The notes: generated by a model from the letters alone, not told the origin. Positions 12,079 to 24,739 are shown, numbered from the stretch's first letter. The stretch is 64,000 nucleotides of DNA from Burhinus oedicnemus (GCA_008921705.1 VFFE01007078.1:505714-569713); one strand, 5' to 3'. Made by a program: numbers and translations.

Positions 12079-14402
12079 GTAAGTGTTTGTTTATTACTAT
12101 GTAGAATACCACTCTGGAATAAGATCAAAACCATTACTAGTGATGACATAAAATATGTATTAGCTTATAAGAAATAACAGCTAATAACACATCTGTCAAG
12201 AACACCTTACTTAGCATTTTTGATAGTGTTTGATTTGCTTTAGCAGAATTGAATATAAAATAGATATATTCAGACAATAAATTGTTTTCTACCAACTATT
12301 GCTTCACTTTGGCTTTTTATGTAAAAAGAAAAGATTGGGTCGAAGTTTGAAGATTAGCAGGGAGGAAACAGAAAGAGTCAAGAATGTTCCTAATAGTTGT
12401 CCATCTTCTGCGGGAGGCATATTTTGATCGTTTTTGTTCACATGATGTGGTATTGCTCCTTACTTTTTTGTTTGCACTGGAAGCGTTCATACCTATTTTG
12501 TCATAACACTTACATAAAGTGGCTGATGACAGTTCTGTGTGCATTAGTAAAGCAGTATTTCACCTATAATTTTCAGCCTTTTATATGAAAACAATCACGT
12601 TATTGTATTGAGATGACAAATGATAAATCACGTGTATTATAGCTGTACTTTCTAACTTGGAGATTTTGGGCTGTATGTCCCTGTTCAGAGATTTTTTTTT
12701 TTAACCATATATCTCCATATCCTAATCCAGATATTGATACTATACTTTAATGTATCATATACCGAGAGAAAACTAATTCCTAAAATTTTTTAAGAAGTGG
12801 AAGTGGGACTATATTTTAAGGGCTAGCTGAATGCTAGTTGTTACTAGTTGCTATTGTCCGAAATGAAACTGTGAATTGAATACAGTCCTAAAGACTTTTG
12901 CATTACCCTAAGAAGGGGATACATTTTAGTTCTGTATTAGTATACAAAACTCTGTGCTGATAGTCTGTCTGTTATTTAGTAGGCTTTAGTTAGAACTTTC
13001 AAGGTTGGTAAAGTGTTTAACTGCCAGAAATTGTGCGATATGAATATTTGATCCCCCTTTGACTTGTCTGAAAATATCAGACAAGTTCTTAACATTTTAT
13101 TATTAAAATAGTATATATAATGTGCAATTTGTTACAAAAATAGCTTACATGATTCTTCACTATATTCTTTTTCTTTTAATGCTGATAACCAGTTTTAATA
13201 GCTGTAATTTATAAATTAATTGTTCACCATGGTCTTTCCAAATTTCTAGTTATTGGGTTTCAAAACTTCTGCAATGAAGAGAGGACTATTAAAACAAAAA
13301 GTATGTGCTGTCAAGGGTATGAGGAAGTACATCGATGTAATGTCTCTATCCCTGTGTTTTGCGTTACAATGAACAACACTTGAATTACCATCTCAAAATC
13401 AGTAACTAGTCTGTTTCAACATAGATGTGCAAGCACTGGAACTCATTAATGTCATCCTTTTTCTTATTTCCAAAGTCCACACTCTGGTTTTGAGGTTTTT
13501 ATGCAAAACTTTCACTGAATTTAATTAAAATAACTGTATATATCTGGTGGTAGGATTTGACACTTCAGATACAGGCAAAGAGAAGGTGCAGGTTGTAGGA
13601 AAGATAGAAGAACATCTGTTCTCTGGCACAAGAGCCCTGGAAAGTCAGGCTGTGTGCTGCCAGCGGAGGGTGGGCTGGACTGTGAACAGACAACAGCTGA
13701 TGGTGGTAATTGAGAAAGAGATCATACTGGCCCTTCCCACCTCATTCCTCCAAAAAAAGGCAGCAGAGGTGTTCAGGACTCCATATATATGCCCTGGATG
13801 TATGCACTGGAGCTGTCTTGGCTCTGCACAATTCTTTTCCTCTTTTACTTTCTCTGGCAGGAATGCTCTTTCAATCTTGTTTTCTCAGAACTGCTGCTTC
13901 TTTTGATTGTGCAGGTGTTAGTCCATCATTACCATCTTTATGAACTTTTGTAGCTCTATAATGTTTTGTAAGAACATAACTGAAATAAAATGATCCTGTG
14001 TCTTTCTCTTAATGGAATGTTGGTTGTAAGAGAAAATGATCACTAGGTTTTATATGCTTCATCTCTTCCCAAAAATTGTTTAAGCATACTTTGCTTATAA
14101 AGGCCTAATAATGATGCTTTTTTCTGGGTTTTCTGTACCTTTCAAAATTACACGCTTTTACAAACCCCAATTTGTTTCTTTACAAAACTATAGCAAATTG
14201 TAACATGAAGAACTCACAAGGGTGATGTGTTCATAATCCTGATGCATGATGGTTTATTTTTCTTTTATCATTTCTCAGTAATCGTTTTTATTGGCATTTA
14301 AAAAATTAAATGTTGAATTGTAATTTCCTTATAATATTATGCTTTCTTAATAGAAAGCATAATGACAAGCATGTGGGAATTATTTCTGTTTTGTAAATAT
14401 AG
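12079..14402 (+). other. SNX29 intron, 2.3 kb
   Basis: Bounded by GTAAGT and TATAG. It is AT-rich, with no recognised repeat family. The open frame at 13547-13906 has no recognisable domain and no splice context. A perfect hairpin with 12-bp arms lies at 14336-14363 close to the 3' end. Confidence 0.9.
14336..14363 (+). other. Perfect 12-bp hairpin near 3' splice site
   Basis: ATTATGCTTTCT, loop TAAT, AGAAAGCATAAT. The arms are exact reverse complements. The hairpin ends 39 nt before exon 14403-14458, in the range where branch points lie, and in the pre-mRNA it could mask or present that region. Confidence 0.75.
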
Positions 14403-14458
14403 GTCCCTGGAGATTTGAGTCAAACATCTGAAGATCAGAGTTTGTCAGATTTTGAAAT
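14403..14458 (+). CDS. SNX29: SNX29 exon: acidic linker before PX domain
   Basis: This is a 56-nt exon with 18 complete codons and 2 leftover bases (AT). It reads VPGDLSQTSEDQSLSDFE, followed by an Ile codon split across the next intron (AT plus A). The acceptor is the AG at 14401-14402, after a weak polypyrimidine tract (TTTTGTAAATATAG). The donor GTAAGT begins at 14459 and is strong. The segment is rich in Ser, Asp and Glu and looks like a flexible linker between coiled coil and PX domain. Phosphorylation is possible but not shown by the sequence. A perfect 12-bp hairpin lies about 40 nt upstream of the acceptor (separate entry). Confidence 0.92.
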
Positions 14459-15417
14459 GTAAGTTTCATAATACACATATTTTCCTCTTCGTACTGTTCT
14501 TATGGGAAAGAACAATAAGCAAACAGATTCAATAATTTGCTTTTCCTATATTATTTCCAATAACTGAATTCTCAGCTGTGGTGTTCCATTGTTAAAAAGC
14601 ATGGAGAGCTGCACAGTCCATGCCCTAGTGTAGTTTTTAATAATGTTGAATGCAAGGAATTTAGATTTATGAAGATTCTCTTGGAGTACTCTTTGGGTAC
14701 ACTAGGTCTTGATATCCTAACAGAGCACCAAAAAGTTACTGGTTTCTGATGCTAGATGCTGTTCATAATGTGATGGACTTTCTCATTTTTACAGAATAAT
14801 TCCTAATCAATGCATACAAATAGTACTACCAAAAACCCCACAAACAACCCAGTTGGTCATCCCAGATTGTTCTAGAGTGTTGTGATTTGGAGTTCTGCCT
14901 TTATTAGTCAGACTAATGAATCTAGCTTTTTGTGCATGAGGGGGTGACAATGTTCCTGGTGTCTTTGAATCGTAGAAATTTGGAGACAAATTAACAAAGA
15001 GTGGATGGAAATAGCTTCTCCATAATTGTGCAGTGCTCTTCTGTTACTTAATGAACTCGGGTTTTTGCTGAGTTTTGAGGACCAAAACGTTGAGTTTGTT
15101 GAAATGAATACTTTTTGTTTCATGTGTATAGTCAAATGTTGTCAAATGCACACTGTAAAACAAAGCAAACGCCCCAAAACCTACAAAGGGAATTGTTTCA
15201 GTGCTCTTTTTCAGTTATGTTAATTTTGGGGAACACTTTAGGTACAGCAGTTGTAAAAGGTTCAGGCAGAACTACAGTTTTTCTGATATTACATTTGAAA
15301 TGTTAAGTTGCTTTGTTGATCACTTCGGTCATTATCTAAATCACTGGAGGTAGTTGCTTTGCAATTCTTATGCATAAATACGATTCCGTATATTAAGTTT
15401 TTCTCTCTCCTCCTCAG
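14459..15417 (+). other. SNX29 intron, 1.0 kb
   Basis: Bounded by GTAAGT and CTCCTCAG. No repeat, RNA gene or coding segment was recognised in it. Confidence 0.92.
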
Positions 15418-15499
15418 ATCAAATCGTGCGCTTATTAATGTTTGGATTCCTTCAGTCTTTCTGCGAGGAAAAGCTGCTAATGCATTCCATGTTTATCAG
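15418..15499 (+). CDS. SNX29: SNX29 exon: start of PX domain
   Basis: This is an 82-nt exon that completes the split Ile codon and adds 27 codons: SNRALINVWIPSVFLRGKAA then NAFHVYQ. The acceptor is CTCCTCCTCAG, a good pyrimidine tract, and the donor GTAAGT starts at 15500. The segment forms the first beta strands of the PX (phox homology) domain, a phosphoinositide-binding module. The motif INVWIPSVFLRGK is characteristic of SNX29 as I know it. The exon ends in phase 0 and joins 33498-33638 across an intron of about 18 kb that contains two assembly-independent LINE clusters and one N gap. Confidence 0.95.
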
Positions 15500-16689
15500 G
15501 TAAGTGAAACATCTTAACACAGATTCTGTGTAAAAGTTTCTGACTGAAATGGCACATTTTAATAATATAAAGATCTCAGTATAATTTCATTAGAGATCAG
15601 GTAATGAACAGCAGCAGTAACTTCATATATATTCATCCATAGAATTGTGTTGATTATCCAAATAGTGTACTTTGAAGGTTGGCTTTTAACACTTTAAAAG
15701 CATGCTAATAAGATGAGAGCATTGTCCAGGGAGTACAGCAAGTCAATATTAATCAGTAATGCCTTCTTCAATAGGCATGTACATACTCTATTTCAGTTTT
15801 GGCGATATCAGTGACCAGAAATGTTGCTTGACTGGCAGATGTGGCTTACTGTAGTAGCTCGCTCAAAAACATTTTGAATGGTGCAGCAAGCCTTCACTAA
15901 GTGTCATTGGACGTGTTCATAGCGCGCTCTGCTTCAGCCGTGTCTGAATTTAGGGGTTTGCGCTCTAGTGTGCCTTGTAGTTGAAGCATTGAAATCCTGT
16001 ACTGTTCCTTGATTTCTGGATTCTTGGTTTCAGAACAATTATACTCTCCATGGATAGAATAGCAGGGCAAACTTTAAACACTCTTTAATATGCTGTCCCG
16101 GGCCGTTTGTATTTCTTTATCTGTGGCTTATTAGCAGCTGCGAAATTTTTCCACTTTGTTTCAGCCACATGTACTTAGCTCTGAACAAGATTTCTGAAGC
16201 TTTTTAACATTCCTCTCACACTGATGATTTTTGTAGAATTCTGAATCATTTATGAAGTGTTGGCAGATAGTTGAAAAATGCAGGAAAACACCCACCTTTC
16301 AGCCAGTAAAAGACAATGAAAAATAAGACTTTAGCTAATGGAAGGAAAAGCTAACAATACCAAACAGTTAGTAATTTGTTTAAAAGCATTGAATAATCAA
16401 TCAAATTCAGGTGCACAAATGTTTGTGGAAAACTAACTTGTTGACAAGTGTGATTATTTTTGTTGTTTCTGGCTCTCACATATTCCTCCACTCTGCTGTC
16501 ACTGGCTACACATTCTCAAACCCAGACACCAATCTACTAACACAGAAATTCTTAGAAACATCAATATCCCACCCCACAACATCTCTGTTACTCTAGTGAT
16601 GTTGCAGTTCTGTGACTGATAGAGGAGCTCTGGTTTCTCTGGCTTCTTTTTTAGGATGCTCTGTTTTACTCTTTTCATCCTCCTTTGCC

Positions 16690-17030
16690 ATTTCTTAGGT
16701 TTCTCTTGTTTCTATCACCATGCACCATTTGCTTTCCACCCCATCCAGCATTTCCTCACCAGGCTGGACAGCCTGTTGGCAAAGATGATCTTGTCCCACT
16801 CTGTCAGGTGGATTTCATCTCTCCCAGCAGTCCCTGATTCTTAGTGACAGTCCCATGATCATAAAAGCCAGATCTCTCAGTGGCACCTGCTGTGCAACCA
16901 GGTATGGATCCACAGGATCCACCTGCTCCTACACGAGCCTTTTCCCTTGCTGGCAAGGTCTAGACAACCAGCTTGTGCCCCTATGCACTTCATCGTTGTC
17001 CCCAGTGCTGTTTAGTCACCCTTGACTTGG
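16690..17030 (-). mobile_element. CR1 ORF1 3' remnant (esterase end), antisense
   Basis: On the minus strand this reads, with frameshifts, as the end of a CR1-type ORF1 esterase-like domain. Pieces in order are a GAQ...KGKG segment, WIHTWLHSRCH, RSGFYDHGTVTKNQGL and DEIHLTEWDKIIFANRLSSL followed by VRK. The DxxHL motif is where the catalytic Asp and His of SGNH-type esterases lie; here the residue after Asp is Glu instead of the usual Gly. The frame shifts at least between WLHSRCH and GFYDHG and again before DEIHL, so it is non-functional. Family assignment is from recognition of the motif order. Ends are approximate. Confidence 0.7.
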
Positions 17031-17309
17031 AATTAATTCTCTGGAATTAAAGTTGCTGCCTGTGTGGATGAGCAGCAAAGGGTAATATTAAGGGGTACCT
17101 ATCATGTACTGTTTAAAAAACTTTAACTTTTAAATGTTCAGCCTTTCCTCAAGCATCTAGACTGTTGATCAAGCAAAAGCTGGAATGTGATGTACCCCAG
17201 AATTTTCTTCTTTCTGTGTTTTTTTTTTTCCTCCTGAAGTTGCACAGAAATTATTTTGTGTTTTTGGCAGATAACTGCAACATAAGACAATTCCAGAAGA
17301 TTCTCTGAC

Positions 17310-17330
17310 TTTTTTTTTTTTTTTTTTTTT
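17310..17330 (+). repeat. Poly-T run (21)
   Basis: An uninterrupted run of 21 T followed by AG. It resembles a strong 3' splice site, but the next in-frame codons hit a stop (TTA TAG), so it is not a usable SNX29 exon start. Confidence 0.9.
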
Positions 17331-18322
17331 AGTTATAGCTGCAGGACAGATTGAAATGAAGGTACCCAGTGACTATCCCTTTAATTTTTAAGTGCATTTC
17401 TGACTGTTTTAGGGTTGGCACACTTGTTAATGATGGTGAGAAATGACATGTAACAGTACTGTCTGTACAGCATTAATTTTGTATCTTTTTCAATGTTACT
17501 GATATCTGCTGTTGTGTGAAAGACAGGAGAGGAGGAGTGTGACCCAACAGTTGATCTTATCTTTTCCTGATGCTCAGGAAAGTTTATGTGGATGAAATGA
17601 ACACAGTTCCATGTTTCTTCCATATTTATGTGAAAAATTAACATAATTTCTAATTATCAAATCATGGGCATGAATTGTAGTGGGAGACTTATTGGAAAGA
17701 AAAGTACTTTAAAATCTTTTCTGTGTAAGCTGAGAATAGGAAGTAAACTTAAACTATGGCTTTCTCAGGTGTGTTTACTAGTGGTCTGTTGCTCACACAA
17801 GTTTTTCTCCTCATTTGTTGGCTAGTGAGAAGTAGAATAAAACCACAATTTTTGCAACTGCTTGTGGATGAGCAGAGTTTAGCTATAGCACCTCTTCAGT
17901 AAGAGGAGATGCTGTGATAGATGAAGGAACGGGAGGAAAACTGCCTGTATACTGTTAAAGGTTCTTAAGTTCAATAGTGAGGCCATTTTGGTTTTTAAAA
18001 AAAAAACAAAACACACCAGTTTGGAGGGTCCTGAGTGGTTAAATGGCCAGAAAAAACATAAAAAGAAATGAAAGAAAAATACATAAGCACATATCTTTGA
18101 AAAAGAGTTATGGAGAATTTGTGTGTATTTTTATCAACAATTTTAATTTTATTATTTGCTTTTTCAGTTGGATTCTCTTTGGTTGAATGGAAAGAAAGAA
18201 TCCTTTTTTATTACTAAACTTGCTTTTGTATTTTGAGTTTTGTTAGTGTTGTTACTACTAAGATGTGAACCAGAAACAATTTATTTATAAAGTTGCTATC
18301 TAATATGCCAAGTCTGTCTGCC

Positions 18323-18375
18323 TTTTTTTTTTTTTTNNNNNNNNNNNNNNNNNNNNATATTTTTTTTTTAATTTT

Positions 18376-18417
<42 letters not shown>
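18323..18417 (+). repeat. Poly-T tract interrupted by gap
   Basis: 14 T, then 20 N, then ATAT with a T-rich stretch, then 41 T (18377-18417). Reading the minus strand gives a run of Lys codons that is meaningless as protein. True length cannot be known from this assembly. Confidence 0.9.
18337..18356. other. Assembly gap (20 N)
   Basis: Twenty N inside a poly-T tract. All three gaps in the window are exactly 20 N, so the length is a placeholder and not a measurement. Confidence 0.97.
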
Positions 18418-18420
<3 letters not shown>

Positions 18421-21400
18421 TAATGAAGTGCCTGTCATTAAGGTATATTAGAACTGGATTGAAAAACAGTAATTCTTTGAATAATTTAATTTATTTTTAA
18501 TTTTACTTGTAATGTGATATCAAATTTAGTTACTAAACAGTTCAATACTTTTCAAGCAGTTTGACTGTAAATGGCTGTACAAATGGCATCATGAAAGCCT
18601 GGAAAGTATGCAGAATTCATATATACTATAGATGTTCTCCACATTCTTTTTCAATAGGAAAAATACTGAGATAAACTAAGCTTCCCAATTTGTAAGAGGT
18701 TCAGGGCTTTATCCAGAATCTGCTGAAATGAGTAGAGAGTCAGATGTTGCTCTCAGTTTGCTTTGGTTAAAGGCCTGACTACAGTGACTTGAACAAAATT
18801 TAGGCTTTTTTATTGTGCTTTGGTGCCTTATTTCTATTTATCATTGGCATGCCATTTTAGAAAATATGTTGTGCTGGTACAGAGTGGGTTTTAATACACT
18901 TCCTCCATTACTCATCATCAATGGAAAACAAAGAACTTGTGATTGAAGGCTAAGCCTCCTGAGAAGAGGAAAAAAGGAGGCAAAATATCATTGCAAGATT
19001 CAAAAAGATTAAAAATTCTAGATTTACAAAAAGACAATTTTGAGAATTTTATTGTTCTTTGTCTACAATATATGCTCATAATGTTGGGCATCCATAATGT
19101 TCAAAATTCTGTTTATTGGTATGTGTATTTGAAAAATATACAAGTTCTGAATATGCTCGATTCATTATCTGTTCACACTAGCAATTCATGGGACATATGT
19201 AATGTGGAAAGTTGGAAGCATCTATCTAGAACAGATATAGGATGTGTGTGATCAGACTAGTTTGTCTTTAATTACAGAACAGCACAGAATATCATAGAAT
19301 TCCTCTGGTGAACAGTTGTGTATTTGCTCAACTTTGTCTTTTAATATTAAAAAAAAAGTGAGCAAGAATTAGCTGTAGAAGTGACCTAAAACTTCTATAA
19401 TTCTTATTAAACTTTAATCTTCATACCTGCTGAGATCTTTCCTTACGGAAGAATACATTAATGGCATTTGTACCAGTTTTTGATCTCAGCAACAGGAGAA
19501 TGACTGGGAAGAGTACCTGTCTAGCAAATAACTTTGTTTTCTGCCGCTATGCATGTGAAAAAAAGAAATTTTCCTAAATAGACATACACTCTGTAGCATA
19601 GCACTGTGATGAAACACTTGAAGTGATTGCCACATCTCTGATAAAATATGTAGTCATGTGCTTGCTGAATATATATTCCGTATTTTATAGCTACCAGGAA
19701 AGCATTAATTTATAAAACTTCAGAATAGCCTCAATAACAGCCCTGTGCATTTATCTTGTTAAATCTCTGCCAAAACATGTGCTCCTGATTACAGAGAATT
19801 TGATTCAATGTTGAAATTGTGGAAAAGGATATTTACCAGGCTACCAGGATGTAATGAACAGACAAGGACTGGGAGTGACAATTAGGATAAATGACTGAGC
19901 TAATTTCTGAGAGTCGTCTTATTCATAATAAACATTATTTTTACTGCTTTATCATTTATTTCTCCAATGGCAGAAAATCAAAATGCATGTGTAACTCTTT
20001 GTATCAGCTACATGAGAAATTGCTTGTAGTATATCAATGTAAAGGAAAGTAGCAGTATTGCAGAATGTTGGTATTACTGAGATCATTATTGACATCTTTT
20101 GGAGTTCAGATTTCTCTGCAAGTACTTGAGTAACCAGAACTTGAGATGTAAAAACTGACTCTTGGTTGAGCTGGTTAATTCTGAGAAAAAGATGTTAAAT
20201 GAACTTTGGAGAAAGCCAAAGTGTGCCAATTGGAATAGACAGAGTTTGAAACTTGTGTAGGCATCATTTTTAGATATGCTAAATACTTATGACTGTAGTT
20301 AAAGCTAATTGGAAATTAGCCTTAAGATGTTTAGCCTGACTGAAAATTAGATCGTATGCATAATACTATTAAGGTAAGATGTTGCTGCCAAATGAAGATG
20401 TTACAGAAGGGCATGGACCTTGACCATTGCTTTTCCAAATGCAGTTCATGTAAATGTATTTCTAACACGTCTTGATTTCTTCTGCGTTTTCTGTTATTAG
20501 AAAGCTAAAGAAATTGTCCTCCTTTCCCCTCCTATTAAGAGCCACCTTGTTAACCTTTGCTGATTTGAAATTCTGTATCTCTGGAGCATTTCACTTGAGG
20601 GAGAGAAGAAGACAGTGTGGCATTGGAGACTTGCTATGTCACATTTATTGTTGATGCACTTTAGAATTGTTGTGTCTCTTCTGTCCCTTTTTGTGCATAT
20701 ATGAGTATTTTCTAGCAGAAAATAAACTACTGCATACGTATCATGTGCCTTGGAAATGACCAAAAGAGAGTGGAAAGAATTGCAGAGCACCTCAGATAGT
20801 TTGGAAAATTATGAACCTATCAGTTCAACAGTATCTGTCATCTTTTTTCCTGGATTTACAAATGCTTCTTAAGAATATAAGAATTAGGAAAAATAAATCT
20901 GGGTAGCTGTGCATCTTCAAAATCAATGCCAATTTTTTATTTGTGCTTCTTAAACCAGGAAAAGAAATGAATGACATATTTATTTGCATATCAGGAGGGC
21001 CTGACCTGGACAGGATAAGAATAGACTCCAGCAGGAGTTTTGTTATGGTGCTTGCTTTTTTTAAACTTTTTATTTTTTTAATTTAATGCAGATTTGTAAT
21101 GCTGTTTTGAAGGGCATTTCAAAGCATTTCTTTTTGTGTCATGTTAATATTTCAGTATGTTTCAGATACCGTGTTCAAAATCATTACGTCTTCCATCCTT
21201 AAAAAAACCCAGACGTTATTCTTCAGTGAATATAGAAGGAAAAGTTTCCAGCTTCAGCACACTTGTCACATAGTTTCAACCATCAAATAGTTTCCTTAAA
21301 TTCTGTTAAGGATTAAGGATTCTGGACAAGCTCAGAAATAAGGTTGTGGACTCAGAAAGCAAGCAAAATTTTATAATGAATCCTATTAGATGTGGAAATT

Positions 21401-21469
21401 TTAATCAAACCTCTGTATTTTTAGTTACCCTGCACTCTAAAAAAACAACCTAAAAGGGACAACTGAGAT

Positions 21470-22620
21470 GGTTTGCAAGCATAATGGAGACTATTTAAAA
21501 ACCTGGATACTGCTCAGAGGAGATGCATAACCTATTTAAAAAAAAGAGAGGAAAACCAAGAGAAGGATGGCTAAGCAGCAGAATAAGGAAAGTTATTAGA
21601 AGTAAGTAAATACATTAAAAAATTAAAGAAAAGTAATCTCCAAAGGAAAATAGAGGCATGTACACATTCTGAAGGAAAAAAGTAGAAATAGAATGTTACA
21701 GGCCTCTTACAACTTCCAAAAGGCATAAAATCTAATGGTCTCTTTTTTGTACATGTCAGGAAGAGGCCACTTGCTGAAGTCAGTGGGACAAATACTCAAG
21801 CTGAAGAAGAAGGTCTCAGAACATAAAATAGTAACAGAAAAATGCATATTTTAAAATCTCTATTCACCATAGAATTGTTATGGGTTATTCCCATTCTGGA
21901 TTATTCCTTGTGGAGAATTAGCAGATTGTCTGTTTTAAATGAAATACCAGTAGAAGATCTTATTGAACAAATAAAGAATAAATCTCCACATGCAGTTCAC
22001 CAGGAATTCAAGGGTGAAAAAGCTGAAAACTGACTGATAACTGGCTTCTGGCTTGGGTACCAAAAGATTTTTAAAGTAACTAATCTGACACAATTTTTAA
22101 AAGGGTTTAGGGAGGTCTGAAAACCAGGTTGTTAGAAATCATGAGGAAAGGGATAGAAAATCAGAAAACTCTGTTATGCTGTATATAATCTCTGGTTTAT
22201 CTGTGTGCGCTTCTAGTCCTCTCCAAAGAAATACATCAGAATTGGAAAGAATACGGGTGAAAAATGAAGCTTTTTCATTTGAGGAGCATATTAGAAATTC
22301 TCAGCCTGCAAGAAACACAACTGAGAGGCGAATACAATAGCAATCCTTCAAATCATGAAAGACATGGGGAGATTTTTAACTGTTTCAAAATGCAAATTGG
22401 GGCATCCATTGAAACTACTAGCTTGCAGTTTCAGAAGAAGTGCGTTACAGTGATTTTCTCCACAACATATATTTGAGGTGCAAGACATCTTGCCACAAAG
22501 CTGTGAATACTGAAAGTTTACATGTGTCTAGAAAATACTGAGCTAATTAAATTGAAGAAAAATCAATCCAAGCACAAAGACATGACTTTCTCAGGAAATC
22601 CCTAGATGGCAATATTTTGG
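21470..22620 (+). mobile_element. Ancient CR1/L3-like LINE relic
   Basis: A heavily decayed LINE in + orientation. Landmarks in the correct order: GGAGACTATTTAAAAACC near 21486 (the segment before the RT), a TACATGTCAGGAAGAGGCCA segment near 21751, EIPVEDLIEQIKNKSPH at about 21939 (compare the usual EEV.E.I..L..NKSPGPDG), a TTTTTAAAAGGG block near 22096 (compare the usual IFKKG), AGGAAAGGGATAGAAAATCA near 22144 (the KKGIENK block), then LSLQETQLRGEYNSNPSNHE near 22300 (compare [13 protein letters not shown]). The catalytic middle of the RT is missing between about 22130 and 22140. Relationship to the turtle- and crocodile-type CR1 family is from memory of the family; divergence is high and the ends are uncertain. 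Confidence 0.7.
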
Positions 22621-23537
22621 AAGATAGGCAACTTTTCTGGATAAATATCCCTATACCTTTTGTTCATATTTAAGTGTACTGAATAAAGTACCTTTCATAA
22701 TACACCAAAGAATTTTCTGAACTTTTCAAATCAGTATGAATGAAAAGTATGCCTTGCAGTAACAGTACAGTGGAAGAAACTGGGAAGTCATGGTGTAGGA
22801 TTAACTAAACATGAGTTGCCCTTGTAATGCTGTGCTAAGAATGACTAATTTAGTCCTGAAATTCAAATAATAGGTATGATTAGGAAATCTCTTACTTTCC
22901 ACTACTGTTTATCTCCTACGCATGGCACGCTCATTCTAATGTTTTCAGAAGTGCATCCTCTCTCTTTTTACTTGCTCAGCTTTTTTTTTGTTTCAGGTTT
23001 ATATCTTGACTACTGTCTTGCCGTTTGTTAGTGCTGACGGATTACCAGTACAATTAGTTTTGCACTTGAGTAGAAAGGTTAATTAGATGACCGGTTGATG
23101 TCCTTTTTATGAATCAGCAAATCATAAGGATTTTTTAGACGTTACTGGATGAAATTATCTGGGCTGTGACAGGAGCTTAGACTAGATTGTCATAACAGTA
23201 TCTTCTAGCAAGAACATTAGAACAATTACAGTTACCCACTTTGAGTCCAAAAGAAGCTTCAGAGGTTTATTCTTTTACAAAGTTTGATTGCTGTTAATCA
23301 GTTTACCCCTTACTAATAGCATTAAAGGACCTAGCCACATATGAATAAATGAATATATTTTGTATAAAGTAACAGTTAAGAAAGCCTAGTCCTTCAAACA
23401 GTCAAATATTAGGTGGCTTTCTAAAATCAGGGTCATGCTGGCAAAAATCTACTCTTCTCTTGTAAATGTCCTATCTTCTCTAGTTAACTGGTCGCTTTCT
23501 GATGACTGCTATTTGTGATCTACACAGTTCAATGGCC

Positions 23538-23563
23538 ATCTTTTTTGTGAATCTTTTTTGTGA
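23538..23563 (+). repeat. 13-bp tandem repeat, two copies
   Basis: ATCTTTTTTGTGA occurs twice head to tail without mismatch. Confidence 0.85.
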
Positions 23564-24739
23564 GGCAGATGTTGCTCAGTCAGTCTACCATTAGAAAATA
23601 ATTTCTTGTCTAGTATATTCACAGGGATAAAGACAGAATCCAGATCAGAATAAAAAACAATTTTTGCGTTTACATTTTACCTCTAGATGGTGATAGTTAG
23701 TTGCAGTTTCTTTAGCGCCTATGAAGCAAGATGATTATTGCAATAATACTATTTTATCGTATTTCTCAACTGTAGAGTATCTTGTTATTTTCTGCATGCA
23801 TATGGATTCCACTTTCCTGTGAAGTGTACAGCAAATGCCATTAGTCATGCCTTTTGTTGCTATAATTACCAATGGCTGACACTTAAGATAATGAAACAGA
23901 GATTTTTGCGATTCTTAAAGTGATACCAATATTTAAATGGCAACTTGCAAATCTGCCTTGTTTGCAGAGCAGTAAACATTTTAGATTATACCAAAGAAGA
24001 TTAAAGATAAACATGCTAATCAGACAAGACTGTTGCTATTTGCATATGAATAGGACCCCCCTAAGATCATTATAAACAAACATTCTTTTCTTACACCTTT
24101 TTTTATTCCTTTGACTCTCTTCAGTCTTACTGTTTAATATTGACTGATATATTTTCTCATAATATTTCTTTTTATATTACTTTAAACGATGTTCTGTTTT
24201 TCCTCTCTGAAGGAAGAGCAGTATACCTTCATATGAAGGGGCTATTCACAGTACCTGAATCCTCCTGCTTAAACAGAGGGAAGAATTTTCACAGAAACGC
24301 AACATAAAAGAGATGGAGGAGAACAGTGTCTGATACTCAAGATCTTGTTTTTGAAGGGAAGAGTGCCCAGCAAATTCTTCGACTGAGGGATGAAACAGTG
24401 AAAGCATAGTCTGGGATCTGCCAGATTTGACTGTTGACCTTTAATTTATACACGAGCCAGAATAGCCTTAGTATTTCCTCAAAGGTAGAAGTCTTAACAA
24501 TGGAAAACAATGGATTGACAGTTAAAATCCTTGAGAAGTAGGCAACAAATTGCAAAAATTGGACTCAAAGTTGAATTTAATTTCCCTGATACACAAGGAA
24601 TTGGATTACTTTAGCAGCTGCAGCACTAAGCAGGCAAAAAGGAGAAACAGACTTCTAATCATATTCCATCCTGGAGCAGTACAGGGTGAGTAGAGAAGAA
24701 AATGGCCTAGGATGAGTGGGAGAATTTGAGAGAAAGATA

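Noticed and set aside
13547..13906. 119-codon + strand ORF
   Set aside because: No domain, no family resemblance and no splice signals in frame with SNX29; an overlapping ORF in another frame is equally long. Probably chance.
17310..17360. Poly-T followed by AG as a 3' splice site for an SNX29 exon
   Set aside because: The next in-frame codons after the phase-0 exon would be TTA TAG, an immediate stop, and no conserved SNX29 sequence follows.
18214..18438. Lys-rich ORF
   Set aside because: Artefact of the poly-T tract and N gap.
19270..19310. CR1-like ATCATAGAATT tail
   Set aside because: Only about 12 bases resemble the CR1 end, with no adjoining CR1 sequence.
20750..20900. Possible second ancient LINE fragment (a NYEPIS-like reading near 20810)
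   Set aside because: Only a few residues resemble the NYRPISLTS block; too short and diverged to support a call.
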